Shown here: positions 35,851 through 45,383 of the stretch, in pieces
Layout: every line of letters starts with the position of its first letter
Position numbering within the stretch: position 1 is the first letter of the stretch
Source: Hephaestia caeni
Lineage (GTDB): Bacteria; Pseudomonadota; Alphaproteobacteria; Sphingomonadales; Sphingomonadaceae
DNA length: 64,000 nucleotides
Direction: 5' to 3'
Assembly: GCF_003550065.1 (NCBI RefSeq)
Contig: NZ_QXDC01000002.1
Location: forward strand, 124,001-188,000
Program-made: the position numbers and the translations under genes
The notes under the pieces: generated by a model
What the model saw: only the letters and a program-made list of their open reading frames with translations
What the model was told of the DNA's origin: nothing
Database searches by the model: none

Positions 35851-37512
35851 ATGACCGATTCCCTTGATCTCGGCGAGCCGCCCCAGCCCGCGATGGCGCA
35901 GCCCTATCGCGTGCTCGCGCGCAAATACCGACCGCAGACCTTTGCCGAGTTGATCGGGCAGGATGCGATGGTCACCACGCTGGCCAACGCGATTCGGCGG
36001 GGCCGGCTGGCGCACGCCTTCCTGCTCACCGGCGTGCGCGGGGTGGGCAAGACCTCGACCGCGCGGCTGATCGCCAAGGCGCTCAACTGCATCGGCCCCG
36101 ACGGCGAAGGCGGCCCCACGATCGATCCGTGCGGGGTGTGCGAGCCGTGCCGCGCGATCGCCGAGGGCCGCCATATCGACGTGATCGAAATGGACGCCGC
36201 CTCGCACACTGGCGTCGACGACGTTCGTGAGATTATCGATGCCTCGCGCTATTCGGCGGTGTCGGCGCGATACAAGATCTACATCGTCGACGAAGTCCAC
36301 ATGCTTTCGAAGAACGCTTTCAACGCGTTGCTCAAGACGCTGGAGGAACCGCCCGAGCATGTGAAATTCCTGTTCGCCACTACAGAGGTCAACAAGGTGC
36401 CGGTGACGGTGCTGTCACGCTGCCAGCGGTTCGACCTGCGCCGCATCCCCACCGACAAGCTCGGCGCGCATTTCGCCTGGGTGGCCGAACAAGAAGGCAT
36501 CGAGGCCGAACCCGAGGCGCTGGCGTTGATCGCGCGCGCGGCCGAAGGCTCGGCACGCGATGGGCTGTCGATCCTCGATCAGGCGATTGCGCACGCGGGG
36601 ATGGAAGGCGGCGGGGTCAGTGCGGAGGCGGTTCGCCAGATGCTCGGGCTGTCCGATCGCGGCGCGATGCGCGAATTGATGGGCCTCGTGCTCGCCGCCG
36701 ACGCGCCGGGCGCGCTCGCGGCGCTTCGGCGGCAATATGATTACGGTGTCGACCCGCAATCGGTGCTGCGCGCGCTGCTCGAAACCGTCCACGGTGTGAC
36801 ATTGGTCAAGCTCGGCACGCCGCCCGATCCCGCCCAACCCGCCGAGGAACGCAGCGGTTACGAGGAATGGGCGAGCAAGCTCTCCTTCCCGGCGCTCCAT
36901 CGGCTCTGGCAATTATTGCTCAAGGGGCATGACGAGGTGGCGCGCGCTTCACTGCCGATCGAGGCGGCGGAAATGGCGTTGCTGCGCGTCATCCACGCGT
37001 CGAGCCTGCCCGATCCGGGCGAACTGGCGCGCCGAGTGACGAGCGGAGAAGGGCCGTCCTCTACCGCGCCTGCGCCTGGGCCTTCGTCTATGTCCACGTC
37101 CACGTCCGCGCCTGCCGTGGCGCCACTGCCCGAAGCCCCCGCCGGACCGCCCACCGATTTCGCCGGCGTGATCGCGTTGCTCGATGGCGACGGCCAGATC
37201 GCGCTTGCCGAGAAGCTCAAGATTTCGGCGCGACTGATCCGCTACGATCCGCCCGATATCGTGCTCAGCGCGGCCAAGCCGCTCCCCGCCGATCTCGTCG
37301 CTGATCTCGCCGCCGGGCTCCAGCGCGCCACCGGGCAGCGTTGGAAGGTAACGACCGACGATGCCGCGGGCGCGCCCTCGGTGCGCGAGGCCGAGGCGAA
37401 GGAAAAGGCTGATACGCTCGATTGGGTCAAGTCGACGACGGTCGTAAAGGCCGCGCTCGACGCCTTCCCCGATGCCGAGGTGACGGCATGGGAAACCAAC
37501 AGACGGAGTTAA
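35851..37512 (+). CDS. dnaX: DNA polymerase III subunit gamma/tau
   Basis: Clamp-loader ATPase of the replicative polymerase. The 553 residues have the start YRVLARKYRPQTFAELIGQ, Walker A GVRGVGKTST (about residues 60-69), a zinc-binding Cys cluster (CGVCEPC), Walker B YIVDEVHML, sensor LEEPPEHVKF and SRC finger LSRCQRF. A Pro/Ser/Thr-rich linker (about residues 400-430) leads to the tau C-terminal region. It is followed by the YbaB gene after 5 nt, the usual dnaX-ybaB pairing; recR does not follow here. Confidence 0.96.
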   Translation: MTDSLDLGEPPQPAMAQPYRVLARKYRPQTFAELIGQDAMVTTLANAIRRGRLAHAFLLTGVRGVGKTSTARLIAKALNCIGPDGEGGPTIDPCGVCEPCRAIAEGRHIDVIEMDAASHTGVDDVREIIDASRYSAVSARYKIYIVDEVHMLSKNAFNALLKTLEEPPEHVKFLFATTEVNKVPVTVLSRCQRFDLRRIPTDKLGAHFAWVAEQEGIEAEPEALALIARAAEGSARDGLSILDQAIAHAGMEGGGVSAEAVRQMLGLSDRGAMRELMGLVLAADAPGALAALRRQYDYGVDPQSVLRALLETVHGVTLVKLGTPPDPAQPAEERSGYEEWASKLSFPALHRLWQLLLKGHDEVARASLPIEAAEMALLRVIHASSLPDPGELARRVTSGEGPSSTAPAPGPSSMSTSTSAPAVAPLPEAPAGPPTDFAGVIALLDGDGQIALAEKLKISARLIRYDPPDIVLSAAKPLPADLVADLAAGLQRATGQRWKVTTDDAAGAPSVREAEAKEKADTLDWVKSTTVVKAALDAFPDAEVTAWETNRRS

Positions 37513-37517
37513 GCGTG

Positions 37518-37841
37518 ATGAAGAGCATCGAAGAAATGATGGCGATGGCCCAGAACGTCCAGGCCGAACTGCAAAAGGCGCAGGAAGGTCTCGATACGAT
37601 CGAGGTCGAGGGCGCCGCAGGCGGCGGGATGGTCAAGGTCAGGGCGTCGGCCAAAGGCAGGATCATCGGCGTCGAGATCGACGATTCGCTGATGCAGCCG
37701 TCCGAAAAGCAGATGCTCGAGGATCTGATCGCGGCGGCGATCAACGATGCGCGCACCAAGGCCGATCTCGCGGCGAACGAGGCGATGTCCAAGATGACAT
37801 CGGGCATTCCGTTGCCGCCGGGCTTCAAGCTGCCGTTCTAA
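37518..37841 (+). CDS. YbaB/EbfC nucleoid-associated protein
   Basis: 107-residue DNA-binding protein that coats DNA as a dimer. It begins with a coiled-coil helix (MAMAQNVQAELQKAQEGL) and has the central beta part with GGGMVKV and IIGVEIDDSLM, then the C-terminal TSGIPLPPGFKLPF, all usual for the family. ATG 37518 is preferred over GTG 37515; GGAG precedes it. Coupled closely to dnaX. Confidence 0.93.
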   Translation: MKSIEEMMAMAQNVQAELQKAQEGLDTIEVEGAAGGGMVKVRASAKGRIIGVEIDDSLMQPSEKQMLEDLIAAAINDARTKADLAANEAMSKMTSGIPLPPGFKLPF

Positions 37842-37912
37842 AATCGGTCCGATTCGGGAACAACCGGGCGAGCGGTATCGTTGGTGCGACCAGCAACGAG
37901 GAGGGACATGCC

Positions 37913-38209
37913 ATGTCGGACGAACGCGACCGCGTAACCGAAACCCGTACGACCGAACCGGCGGATACGCCGCCCGCGCAGCCCACGCACACGACGGTGA
38001 TCGAGCGCCGCGGCGGGGGCGGCGGCATGCTGATCGGCCTTGCCGTGCTGATCGTTGTCCTCGTCGGCGCGTATTTCCTGTTCAACCAAAGTCGAAATGA
38101 CAATCTGCAAACCGAGGCGGTGACGACCGCTGCCGATAAGGTCGGCGATGCCGCGAAACAGGTCGGCGATTCGGCCGAGCAGGCGGCCGAGAGCGTCACC
38201 AACCAATAG
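37913..38209 (+). CDS. Hypothetical membrane-anchored protein
   Basis: 98 residues: a charged Thr/Pro-rich N-terminus, a Gly-rich turn (RRGGGGGM), one membrane helix (about 39-60) and a C-terminal amphipathic stretch with repeated AADKVGDAAKQVGDSAEQAAE. The repeat resembles periplasmic CsbD/YtxH-type alpha-helical tails. Strong ribosome site GAGGAGGG before ATG 37913. No function known; it ends 3 bp from the convergent mtgA gene. Confidence 0.65.
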   Translation: MSDERDRVTETRTTEPADTPPAQPTHTTVIERRGGGGGMLIGLAVLIVVLVGAYFLFNQSRNDNLQTEAVTTAADKVGDAAKQVGDSAEQAAESVTNQ

Positions 38210-38212
38210 AGG

Positions 38213-38911
38213 CTATTTCAGGCAGGCATCGAGCCCGCCGCGCCGCACCACTCCCGCGCGGCGGGCGATCGCATTGCCGTGGCGCCGCGTGAACCCGGTG
38301 GGCGCGATCGCGGCGCGCTTCTTGGGCAGCGGCAGCACCGCCGCGATCCGCGCCGCCTCGGTAGTGCTCAGCCGCGAGGCGTCATGCCCGAAATAGCGCT
38401 GCGCACCGGCATTGGCGCCGTAGGTGCCGATCCCGGTTTCGGCGATGTTGAGATAGACTTCCATGATCCGGCGCTTGCCCCAGAGCGTCTCGATCAGCAG
38501 CGTGAACCATGCCTCCAGCGCCTTGCGCGGATAGCCGCCACCCTGGATCAGGAAGGCGTTCTTGGCGGTCTGCTGGCTGATCGTCGATCCACCGCGAATG
38601 CGCCCGCCCTTCGCGTTGCGCTGATACGCGGTCTCGATCGCCTCGAAATCGAACCCGTGGTGCGAACAGAATTTGGCGTCCTCACCCGCGATCGCCGCGC
38701 GCGCCATATCGGGATCCATCGTTGATAGCGGCATCCAGTCCTTGTGGATGCCGCGCCCGTCCATCGCATTGCCCAGCATCGTGAAGGTGACGGGCGGCGG
38801 CACGAAACGGTAAAGCGCCACCCACGCCACCGAGATCACGACGAACCAGATTGCGGCCTTGAGAACCAGCCACGGCAGCCGCCGAAACGAAAAGCGCGAG
38901 GATGTCGCCAT
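38213..38911 (-). CDS. mtgA: Monofunctional peptidoglycan glycosyltransferase
   Basis: Penicillin-insensitive GT51 transglycosylase that polymerises glycan strands at the inner membrane. The 232 residues have an N-terminal anchor helix (about 14-35), the catalytic Glu in AGEDAKFCSHHGFD, GGSTISQQTAKN, and EVYLNIAETGIGTYGA, all family motifs. No transpeptidase domain follows, which distinguishes it from class A PBPs. Start ATG 38911 lies 40 bp from the rpoH stop and both genes share the minus strand. Confidence 0.95.
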   Translation of the reverse strand: MATSSRFSFRRLPWLVLKAAIWFVVISVAWVALYRFVPPPVTFTMLGNAMDGRGIHKDWMPLSTMDPDMARAAIAGEDAKFCSHHGFDFEAIETAYQRNAKGGRIRGGSTISQQTAKNAFLIQGGGYPRKALEAWFTLLIETLWGKRRIMEVYLNIAETGIGTYGANAGAQRYFGHDASRLSTTEAARIAAVLPLPKKRAAIAPTGFTRRHGNAIARRAGVVRRGGLDACLK

Positions 38912-38951
38912 CCCCGCGCTTTAGCGTGTTCGATCCGTGGACGAAACGGTT

Positions 38952-39854
38952 TCAGATCGCGATCAGGCGCTTTTCGCCCGCGAGCCGCATCATCGCCTTT
39001 TGCAGCTTCTCGAACGCGCGGACCTCGATCTGGCGGACGCGCTCGCGGCTGACACCGTACACCTGGCTCAGTTCCTCCAGCGTCTTGGGATCGTCGGTCA
39101 ACCGGCGTTCGGTGAGGATGTGCTTCTCGCGATCGTTGAGATTGTCCATCGCCGAGACGAGCATGTCATGGCGGACATCGGCCTCTTGCGCATCGGCGAC
39201 GATCTGGTCCTGCAACGGGCTGTCGTCGGCGAGCCAATCCTGCCACTGGCCTTCGCCATCCTCGCGCATGGGGACGTTGAGCGAGGTATCGCCGCCCATC
39301 GCCATGCGGCGGTTCATGCTCGTGACTTCGTCCTCGGTGACGCCGAGATCCTTGGCGATCTTGGCGACGTCCTCGGGCTTCAAATCGCCGTCCTCGAACG
39401 CGTCGAGCTTGGCCTTCATCCGGCGCAGGTTGAAGAACAGCTTCTTCTGCGCGGCGGTGGTGCCCATCTTGACGAGGCTCCACGAGCGCAGGATGAATTC
39501 CTGGATCGAGGCACGAATCCACCACATCGCATAGGTGGCGAGGCGGAACCCGCGATCGGGCTCGAATTTCTTCACGCCCTGCATCAGTCCGATATTCCCT
39601 TCCGAGATCAGCTCGGACACGGGCAAGCCATAGCCGCGATAGCCCATCGCGATCTTGGCCACGAGCCTGAGGTGCGAGGTGACGAGCTGCGCCGCCGCCT
39701 CGGTATCGCCATGCTCCTGAAAGCGCTTGGCGAGCATATATTCCTGCTCGGGTTGCAGGATGGGGAATTTCTTGATCTCGGCGAGATAGCGGTTGAGGCT
39801 CGCCTCGCCGCCGAGTGCGGGGATCGTCGCGGGGACGTTGCTGCCGCTGGCCAT
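38952..39854 (-). CDS. rpoH: RNA polymerase heat-shock sigma factor (sigma-32)
   Basis: Alternative sigma factor for heat-shock genes. 300 residues with region 2 (SHLRLVAKIAMGYRGYGLP, LATYAMWWIRASIQEFI), the RpoH box QKKLFFNLRRMK that is diagnostic for this group, region 3 and region 4 with the helix-turn-helix SQVYGVSRERVRQIE. ATG 39854 with GGGAGAAA upstream. Alphaproteobacteria often carry two rpoH genes; only one is in this window. Confidence 0.95.
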   Translation of the reverse strand: MASGSNVPATIPALGGEASLNRYLAEIKKFPILQPEQEYMLAKRFQEHGDTEAAAQLVTSHLRLVAKIAMGYRGYGLPVSELISEGNIGLMQGVKKFEPDRGFRLATYAMWWIRASIQEFILRSWSLVKMGTTAAQKKLFFNLRRMKAKLDAFEDGDLKPEDVAKIAKDLGVTEDEVTSMNRRMAMGGDTSLNVPMREDGEGQWQDWLADDSPLQDQIVADAQEADVRHDMLVSAMDNLNDREKHILTERRLTDDPKTLEELSQVYGVSRERVRQIEVRAFEKLQKAMMRLAGEKRLIAI

Positions 39855-39908
39855 GATCGTTTCTCCCTAAAACCAGCCGAAATCACCAGACGCGTTTCGG
39901 CATGAAAC

Positions 39909-40859
39909 TTATACGATAAGTGACGTGAACAGTTCCTGCATGTCAGCAGGCAATTCGCTATCGAAGGACAAAGCGTGGCTTTCGACGGGGTGAATGAACC
40001 CCAGATGCGCCGCATGCAAGGCTTGGCGGCGGAAACCCAGCGTTTCCAGAATCGGTCGATGAACCGGTTTTGTTCTGCCATAAACGGGGTCACCCAGCAA
40101 GGGGTTCCCGATCGAGGTCATATGGACGCGAACCTGATGCGTGCGCCCTGTTTCGAGCCGGCATTCGACCAGCGCCGCCTCGCGCAGCGGCCGGATCGTG
40201 CGGTAATGCGTCACCGCGTGCTTGCCGCCGGGCACGATCGCGATCTTCTTGCGGTTGGCGGGCGATCGCGCGAGCGGCGCGTCGATCGTGCCCGTTATCG
40301 GATTGGGGCGCCCCGCGACGATCGCCCGATAGCGCCGGTCGATCGAATGCGCCGCGAACTGCTTTGCCAGGCCGACGTGCGCGCGATCGTGCTTGGCGGC
40401 GACGATCAGCCCCGATGTATCCTTGTCGATCCGGTGGACGATGCCCGGCCGGGCGACCCCGCCGATCCCGCTCAATTGCCCCGCGCAATGGTGAAGCAAT
40501 GCGTTGACCAGCGTGCCGTCGAGATTGCCCGCGGCGGGATGGACGACCAGTCCCGCGGGCTTGTCGATCACGATCAGATGCTCGTCCTCGAACACCACGT
40601 CGAGCGCGATCGCCTGCGGTTCGTTGTGCGCGGGTGCCGGCTTGGGCATTTCGACCGAGAAACGCTGGCCCGCGATCGCCTTGCGTGACGGATCACGTAC
40701 CGCGACACCATCGATCCCCAGCACCTGTCCGCTCGATATCAACGCTTTGACGCGCTCGCGCGACAGGTTGGGCAGCGCCTCGGTCAGCGCGCGATCGAGA
40801 CGCCAGCCATCGGCGGCTCCGGCGATCTCGGCGTCGATGATGGAAACACCCCCGTCCAT
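39909..40859 (-). CDS. rluD: Ribosomal large-subunit pseudouridine synthase, RluD type
   Basis: Converts uridines in 23S rRNA helix 69 to pseudouridine. The 316 residues have an N-terminal S4 domain (LSRERVKALISSGQVLGIDG, about residues 32-51) and the catalytic HRIDKDTSGL with its Asp (about residue 145), plus RTHQVRVHM and GDPVYG. It lies 54 bp upstream of rpoH in the same direction; a palindrome ACTTAT-acg-ATAAGT (39907-39921) covers its stop codon. Confidence 0.92.
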   Translation of the reverse strand: MDGGVSIIDAEIAGAADGWRLDRALTEALPNLSRERVKALISSGQVLGIDGVAVRDPSRKAIAGQRFSVEMPKPAPAHNEPQAIALDVVFEDEHLIVIDKPAGLVVHPAAGNLDGTLVNALLHHCAGQLSGIGGVARPGIVHRIDKDTSGLIVAAKHDRAHVGLAKQFAAHSIDRRYRAIVAGRPNPITGTIDAPLARSPANRKKIAIVPGGKHAVTHYRTIRPLREAALVECRLETGRTHQVRVHMTSIGNPLLGDPVYGRTKPVHRPILETLGFRRQALHAAHLGFIHPVESHALSFDSELPADMQELFTSLIV

Positions 40860-40876
40860 GCCTTAGGAAGATGGGA

Positions 40877-41359
40877 ATGAGGGTACGAATTTCAAGCGCG
40901 TTGTTGCGCCGCATCATCGACCAAGCGACCGGATCGCCGGGGGCCGAAGTGTGCGGCTTGCTGTTCGGATCGCCGCACCGCATCGACGCGGTGCAGCCGT
41001 GCCCAAACGTCGCGCCGGTCCCGGCCGACAGTTTCGAGATCGACCCCGCCGCCTTGCTCGCCGCACACAAAGCGGCGCGGGCAGGCGGGCCGGCGATCGC
41101 GGGCTGCTATCATTCGCACCCCTCAGGCCCCGCCGAACCGTCGGCGCGCGATGCCGCCGCGGCGGCACCCGATGGCGCGCTATGGCTGATCGTCGGCGGG
41201 ATCGAGGATGGGGGCGCGGCGCGGTTGTGGCGTGCCCGGCGCGACGGGCAGGGCTTCGATCCGATCGTCCTGGAGGCGACGCCCGCTTGCGCGCCGGGCC
41301 ATGCTCCGCCACAAGGCCGCGACGAAAACCCCTTGGTTCGGGAGCGATTTCCCCGATGA
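40877..41359 (+). CDS. JAMM/MPN metalloprotease-like protein
   Basis: 160-residue Mov34/PAD-1 (JAMM) protein. Zinc motif is complete: Glu in GAEVCGLLFG (about residue 22) and HSHPSGPAEPSARD (HxHPSG-x6-D, about residues 78-91). Bacterial members cut C-terminal peptides from ubiquitin-like or thiocarboxylate sulfur carriers, or act on unknown targets. ATG 40877 is used with AGGAAG seven bases upstream; ATG 40871 is possible. It overlaps chpT by 4 nt, which is an unusual partner. Confidence 0.85.
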   Translation: MRVRISSALLRRIIDQATGSPGAEVCGLLFGSPHRIDAVQPCPNVAPVPADSFEIDPAALLAAHKAARAGGPAIAGCYHSHPSGPAEPSARDAAAAAPDGALWLIVGGIEDGGAARLWRARRDGQGFDPIVLEATPACAPGHAPPQGRDENPLVRERFPR

Positions 41360-42000
41360 CGATCAGTCCGGTCGAATTTGCCAGCCTGCTTTGCTCACGT
41401 CTCTGCCATGATCTGTTGAGCCCTGTCGGCGCGCTCAACAACGGGCTCGAACTGCTTGCCGACGAGCATGATCCCGAGATGCGCGCCCGCTGCCTCGAAC
41501 TGCTCGGTGAAAGCGCGCGCGCCTCGGCGAGCAAGCTTAAATTCTTCCGGCTCGCGTTCGGGGCGGCAGGGGGTTTCGGAGAAACCGTCGACACGCGTGA
41601 GGCACGGACCGCGATCGAGGGATTGTTCGGCGACGCCAAACGGCTTGAGATCGGCTGGCTGGTTGACGAGGCGGCGCTGCCCAAGCCGGCGATCAAGGTG
41701 CTGCTCAACCTCGCGCTGATCGCGGGCGACGCGTTGGTGCGGGGCGGCCAACTCGATATCGGCGCCGAGCTTCGCGACGACGGCAACGTCGAGATCGTCG
41801 TGCGCGGCCAGGGGCCGCGCATCGTGCTCGATCCCGAATTGCGCGCCGCGCTCATTGGCACGCTCGACAACCCGGTCGATGCGCCGCGCGCGGCCGCGGC
41901 GTATCTCGCCGCATCGCTCGCGGCGGAGGCCGGGGGCACGATCCAGGTCTCCGATCCCGATGCCGAAATGCTGCTGTTCGGCGTCTCGATGGCCGGATAA
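41356..42000 (+). CDS. chpT: Histidine phosphotransferase ChpT
   Basis: Phosphotransferase between hybrid kinase CckA and regulators CtrA and CpdR in the alphaproteobacterial cell-cycle relay. The 214 residues have the phospho-accepting His in LLCSRLCHDLLSPVGALNNGLELL (about residue 18) and a degenerate ATPase-like C-terminal domain with GGTIQV near the end, as in known ChpT. ATG 41356 overlaps the JAMM gene stop. CtrA and CckA genes are not in the window. Confidence 0.9.
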   Translation: MTISPVEFASLLCSRLCHDLLSPVGALNNGLELLADEHDPEMRARCLELLGESARASASKLKFFRLAFGAAGGFGETVDTREARTAIEGLFGDAKRLEIGWLVDEAALPKPAIKVLLNLALIAGDALVRGGQLDIGAELRDDGNVEIVVRGQGPRIVLDPELRAALIGTLDNPVDAPRAAAAYLAASLAAEAGGTIQVSDPDAEMLLFGVSMAG

Positions 42001-42107
42001 ATTGCCGCTTTTCCAAGGTGAAGCGAGTGCGGCGGCGGAACCTGGAGCGGGAATCACGCATTAAATCCGTTGCGGGAGCGTATCGCCCGCCAGCAACGGA
42101 GACAGTG

Positions 42108-42398
42108 ATGACCCTCGGAAAGTACGCCGCCGGCCTCGGTGCCATTGCCTCCCTGCTCTGTTCGACGGCGGCGGTCGCGGCCGATGCCACGCGCTCGAGC
42201 GCGGCGCTTCCCGTCGCGGCCGGGCAACCCGCGCCGATCCAAGGGATTCGGACGGCAACGCCGCTCAAGAAGCAGAGCAATGCGATCAGCCAGAACGCGG
42301 GGATTGTACTCGGCATCGCTGCGGGCGCCGCGATCGGCACCGCCATTTACGTCGCGTTCGGGGATGATGACGACGACAATTCCGATAGCGCCGGCTAA
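42108..42398 (+). CDS. Small exported protein with acidic C-terminus
   Basis: 96 residues with a Sec signal peptide (MTLGKYAAGLGAIASLLCSTAAVAAD, cleavage near 25) and a second hydrophobic helix (about 65-84, GIVLGIAAGAAIGTAIYVAF) followed by an Asp/Asn tail. A GGAG site precedes ATG 42108. I do not recognise it; similar short proteins with Gly/Ala helix and acidic tail are widespread in sphingomonads, but function is unknown. Confidence 0.6.
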   Translation: MTLGKYAAGLGAIASLLCSTAAVAADATRSSAALPVAAGQPAPIQGIRTATPLKKQSNAISQNAGIVLGIAAGAAIGTAIYVAFGDDDDDNSDSAG

Positions 42399-42528
42399 TC
42401 TTCCTTTTCGATAACGGCCATGATGGGCACCCGCCCGATCCGGGTGGGTGTCTCGCCCGCGCTTATCTGGCTAACGGCTCCTTAACCGCTCCGCGCCATA
42501 GCTAGCCCTTGCCAACGTGCGGGGCCTC

Positions 42529-44880
42529 ATGGACGATCTGCTACAGGAATTCATCGCCGAAACCCGCGAGACGCTCGAAGCGCTCGCGGGCGAGGTCGTC
42601 GCGTGGGAGGCCGATCCCGGCAATCGCGACCGCCTCGACGCCATTTTCCGCTTCGTCCATACCGTCAAGGGAAGCTGCGGCTTCCTCGATCTGCCCCGGT
42701 TGGCGCGGCTGAGTCATGCCGCCGAGGATGTGCTGGCGGCGGTGCGTTCCGGGACGCGCACCCCCGATCGGGCGCTCGTCAACGCGGTGCTCGCGATCGT
42801 CGACCGGATCGGAGAGATCGTTGAGGCGATCGATAGCGGCCAGGCGCTCGGCGATTCGGGCGAAGACCTACTGATCGCCGCGCTGGACGGGTCGATCGAT
42901 GCCGCCCCGACCGGCACGGAAGCCGCCCCGCAACCCACCGCGCGTCGCGCCGCGACACGCAGCGTCCGCCTGTCGGTCGATCTGCTCGATCGCATGATGA
43001 GCGGCATGTCGGATATGGTGTTGGCGCGCAACGAACTGGCCCGCCGGTTGCGCGACGACGCGGATCCCGATCCGCTGGTCGATGCGTCGCTCGAACGGCT
43101 GTCGCTCACCGTCGCCGAGATGCGCGACACCGTCACGCGGACGCGGATGCAGAAAATCGACGCGCTGTTCTCGGCATTGCCGCGGATGGTGCGCGATACC
43201 GCCGCCAGCCTCGGCAAATCGGTCTCGCTCTCGATCGAGGGCGCCGATGTCGAGCTTGATCGCGAAATGATCGAGATGATGCGCGATCCGCTGGGTCATA
43301 TCGTCCGCAACGCGCTCGATCACGGTATCGAAACCCCCGCCGAGCGCCGCGCAGCGGGCAAGCGTGAAAACGGCCGCCTCACCGTATCGGCGCGCCAGTC
43401 TGGCAACCAGATCATCATCGAATTTATCGACGACGGTCGCGGCATCGATACCGACAAGCTTGTCCGCCGCCTTGTCGAGAATGGTGTGCGAACCCAGCGC
43501 GAATTGCGCGAACTTACCGAACTCCAGCGGCTCCATCTCATCTTCGAGCCCGGTCTCACCACCAAGGACTAGGTGACGTCGGTTTCCGGGCGCGGTGTCG
43601 GCATGGACGTGGTGCGCGCCAATATCGAACAGATCGGCGGCCGGATCGAGCTTGCCAACAATCCCGGCCGGGGCTTGCGGATCGCGATCCACGTCCCGCT
43701 CACGCTCTCGATCATCTCGACGATCGTTGTCGGCGCGGGTGCCCAGCGTTTCGCCGTGCCGCGTCAGGCGATCGAGGAGATCGTCACCGCGCGCGCCGGC
43801 GGCGCAGTGCGGATCGATCGGCTGGGCGGTGCCGCGATCGCCACCGTGCGCGACCGCCGGCTGCCGCTGCTCGCGCTCGGCGACCTGCTCGGCCTGGCCG
43901 ACGATCGACGCGATCCCGAGACGCCGGAGCCCGAAACGCTGGTCATCGTCGGGGTTCCCGGCGGCAGCTATGCGATCGCGGTCGACAGGCTGCTCGACAA
44001 TGAGGAACTGGTCATCAAACCCGCGCCGCCGGCGGTCATGGCGTCGGGAATCTATGCCGGGCTCACCTTGCCCGACAGCGGCACGCCGATGCTGCTGCTC
44101 GATTGCGCGGGGCTGGCCGATGCGGCGGGGTTCGTCTTTACCCGCGATCTTGCCGCCAATGACGACGAGACGGACGACACGGCGGCGGCCGACGAACCGC
44201 GCCAGCCCGCGTTGCTGTTCGTCGATCTTGATGGCGCACGCCGTGCGGTGGCGCTTGCCGCGATCGATCGCGTCGAACCGGTGTCTATCGATGCGATCCA
44301 CCATAAGGGCGGGCGGCTGCGGCTCTCGATCGATGGCGGCATGATCCCGCTCGCCGCGCAGGGCGGCCTTGATGGCCGCGACGATATCCACGTCATCCGG
44401 ATGAAGGATGGCGATCATGAGATCGGCTATGCGATCGCCGAAGCACTCGATATCGCCGATGTCCCGCTGGCAATGGCGATCGCGCGCGAACCCGGCCCGG
44501 TCGCGGGGGTGATCGCGCTCGACGACGATCAGATCGAGATGCTCGATGTCCACTGGCTGTTCGCCGATCAGATCGATGGCACCTTCGCCGCAAAGGCGCC
44601 GCTCTGCCTGATCGTGGGGCGCGAGGCGGCGTGGATGGCCACCTTCCTGCGCCCGGTGCTCGAGCGCGCGGGCTATCACGTCGCGGCATCGCTCAAGCCC
44701 GGTGAAACCGCCGCGGTCGTGCTGGCGATGGAGGATGATCCCATCCCCGCTCACGCCGCCGGGCCGCTCGTGCGGCTCAGCCGGATGCGGGGTGGGGCAG
44801 GGGCGGACAGCATCTATCGCTACGATCGCGCCGGGTTGCTCGGCGCGCTTGCGGCCCATCGCACGGAGGCGCGCGCATGA
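42529..44880 (+). pseudogene. cheA: Chemotaxis histidine kinase CheA interrupted by one in-frame TAG
   Basis: CheA phosphorylates CheY and CheB. The frame from ATG 42529 has an Hpt domain (His44 in FRFVHTVKGSC), a dimerisation part and the ATPase N box (GHIVRNALDHG) and G1 (DDGRGID). At codon 348 (43570-43572) TAG replaces the expected residue in TTKD-x-VTSVSGRGVGMDVV, where Glu is usual. The same frame continues for 435 codons with the G2 box, CheW-like P5 domain and an extra C-terminal region, and stops at 44880. Full length 783 residues. GTG 43573 could restart the second half, but it would lack the kinase N-terminal parts. Sequencing error, nonsense mutation or read-through are all possible. 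Confidence 0.9.
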
Positions 44881-45305
44881 ACGGCCTGTTCCTCATCGCG
44901 GAGATCGGCGGCCGCGCGGTCGCGATCAGCGCCGATCAGATTGAATCGGTGGTCGATATCGGCACCGTCACGCCGATCCCGCTCGCCGACGCGCGTGTCC
45001 GCGGGCTCGCCGCGTTGCGCAGCCGTGTCGTCACCGTCATCAATTCGTGCGTCGCGCTCGGCCTGCCCTGTCCGGGTGACGCCGCGCGCCGCGCGGTCAT
45101 CACGCATATCGACGGCCACCCCTATGCGATGCTCGTCGAAGGGGTGGAGGATGTCGCGGTCTACGACGTCCAGCCGCTCACCAGCGGCGTCGCGCTCGAT
45201 GCCGGCTGGCGGAGCATCGGCACCGGGCTGATCGAGCTGCACGGTGAGCCCGTGCTGGCGATCGACTTGCGCGCGCTGGTGCCCGGCCTCGCCGCTGCTG
45301 CCTGA
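44877..45305 (+). CDS. cheW: Chemotaxis coupling protein CheW
   Basis: 142 residues, CheW-like beta fold linking receptors and CheA. The start MNGLFLIAEIGGRAVAISADQIESVV and the later SRVVTVINSC and LIELHGEPVLAID fit the family. It starts by ATGA overlap with cheA. No receptor (MCP) gene is in the window. Confidence 0.85.
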   Translation: MNGLFLIAEIGGRAVAISADQIESVVDIGTVTPIPLADARVRGLAALRSRVVTVINSCVALGLPCPGDAARRAVITHIDGHPYAMLVEGVEDVAVYDVQPLTSGVALDAGWRSIGTGLIELHGEPVLAIDLRALVPGLAAAA

Positions 45306-45383
45306 CGGCGCAGGGGCAATTAACGGGAAGATTACGGAATTCGGGCACAGATCGGCGCAGGGGTCATAACAGGGTGCGTTCAC

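Noticed and set aside
39907..39921. Palindrome ACTTAT-acg-ATAAGT between rluD and rpoH as an rpoH operator
   Set aside because: It covers the rluD stop codon and no convincing promoter spacing to rpoH was found; kept only as a note under rluD.
42868..44859. 663-codon open frame opposite cheA
   Set aside because: Antisense shadow of cheA, whose domains are clear on the plus strand despite the TAG.
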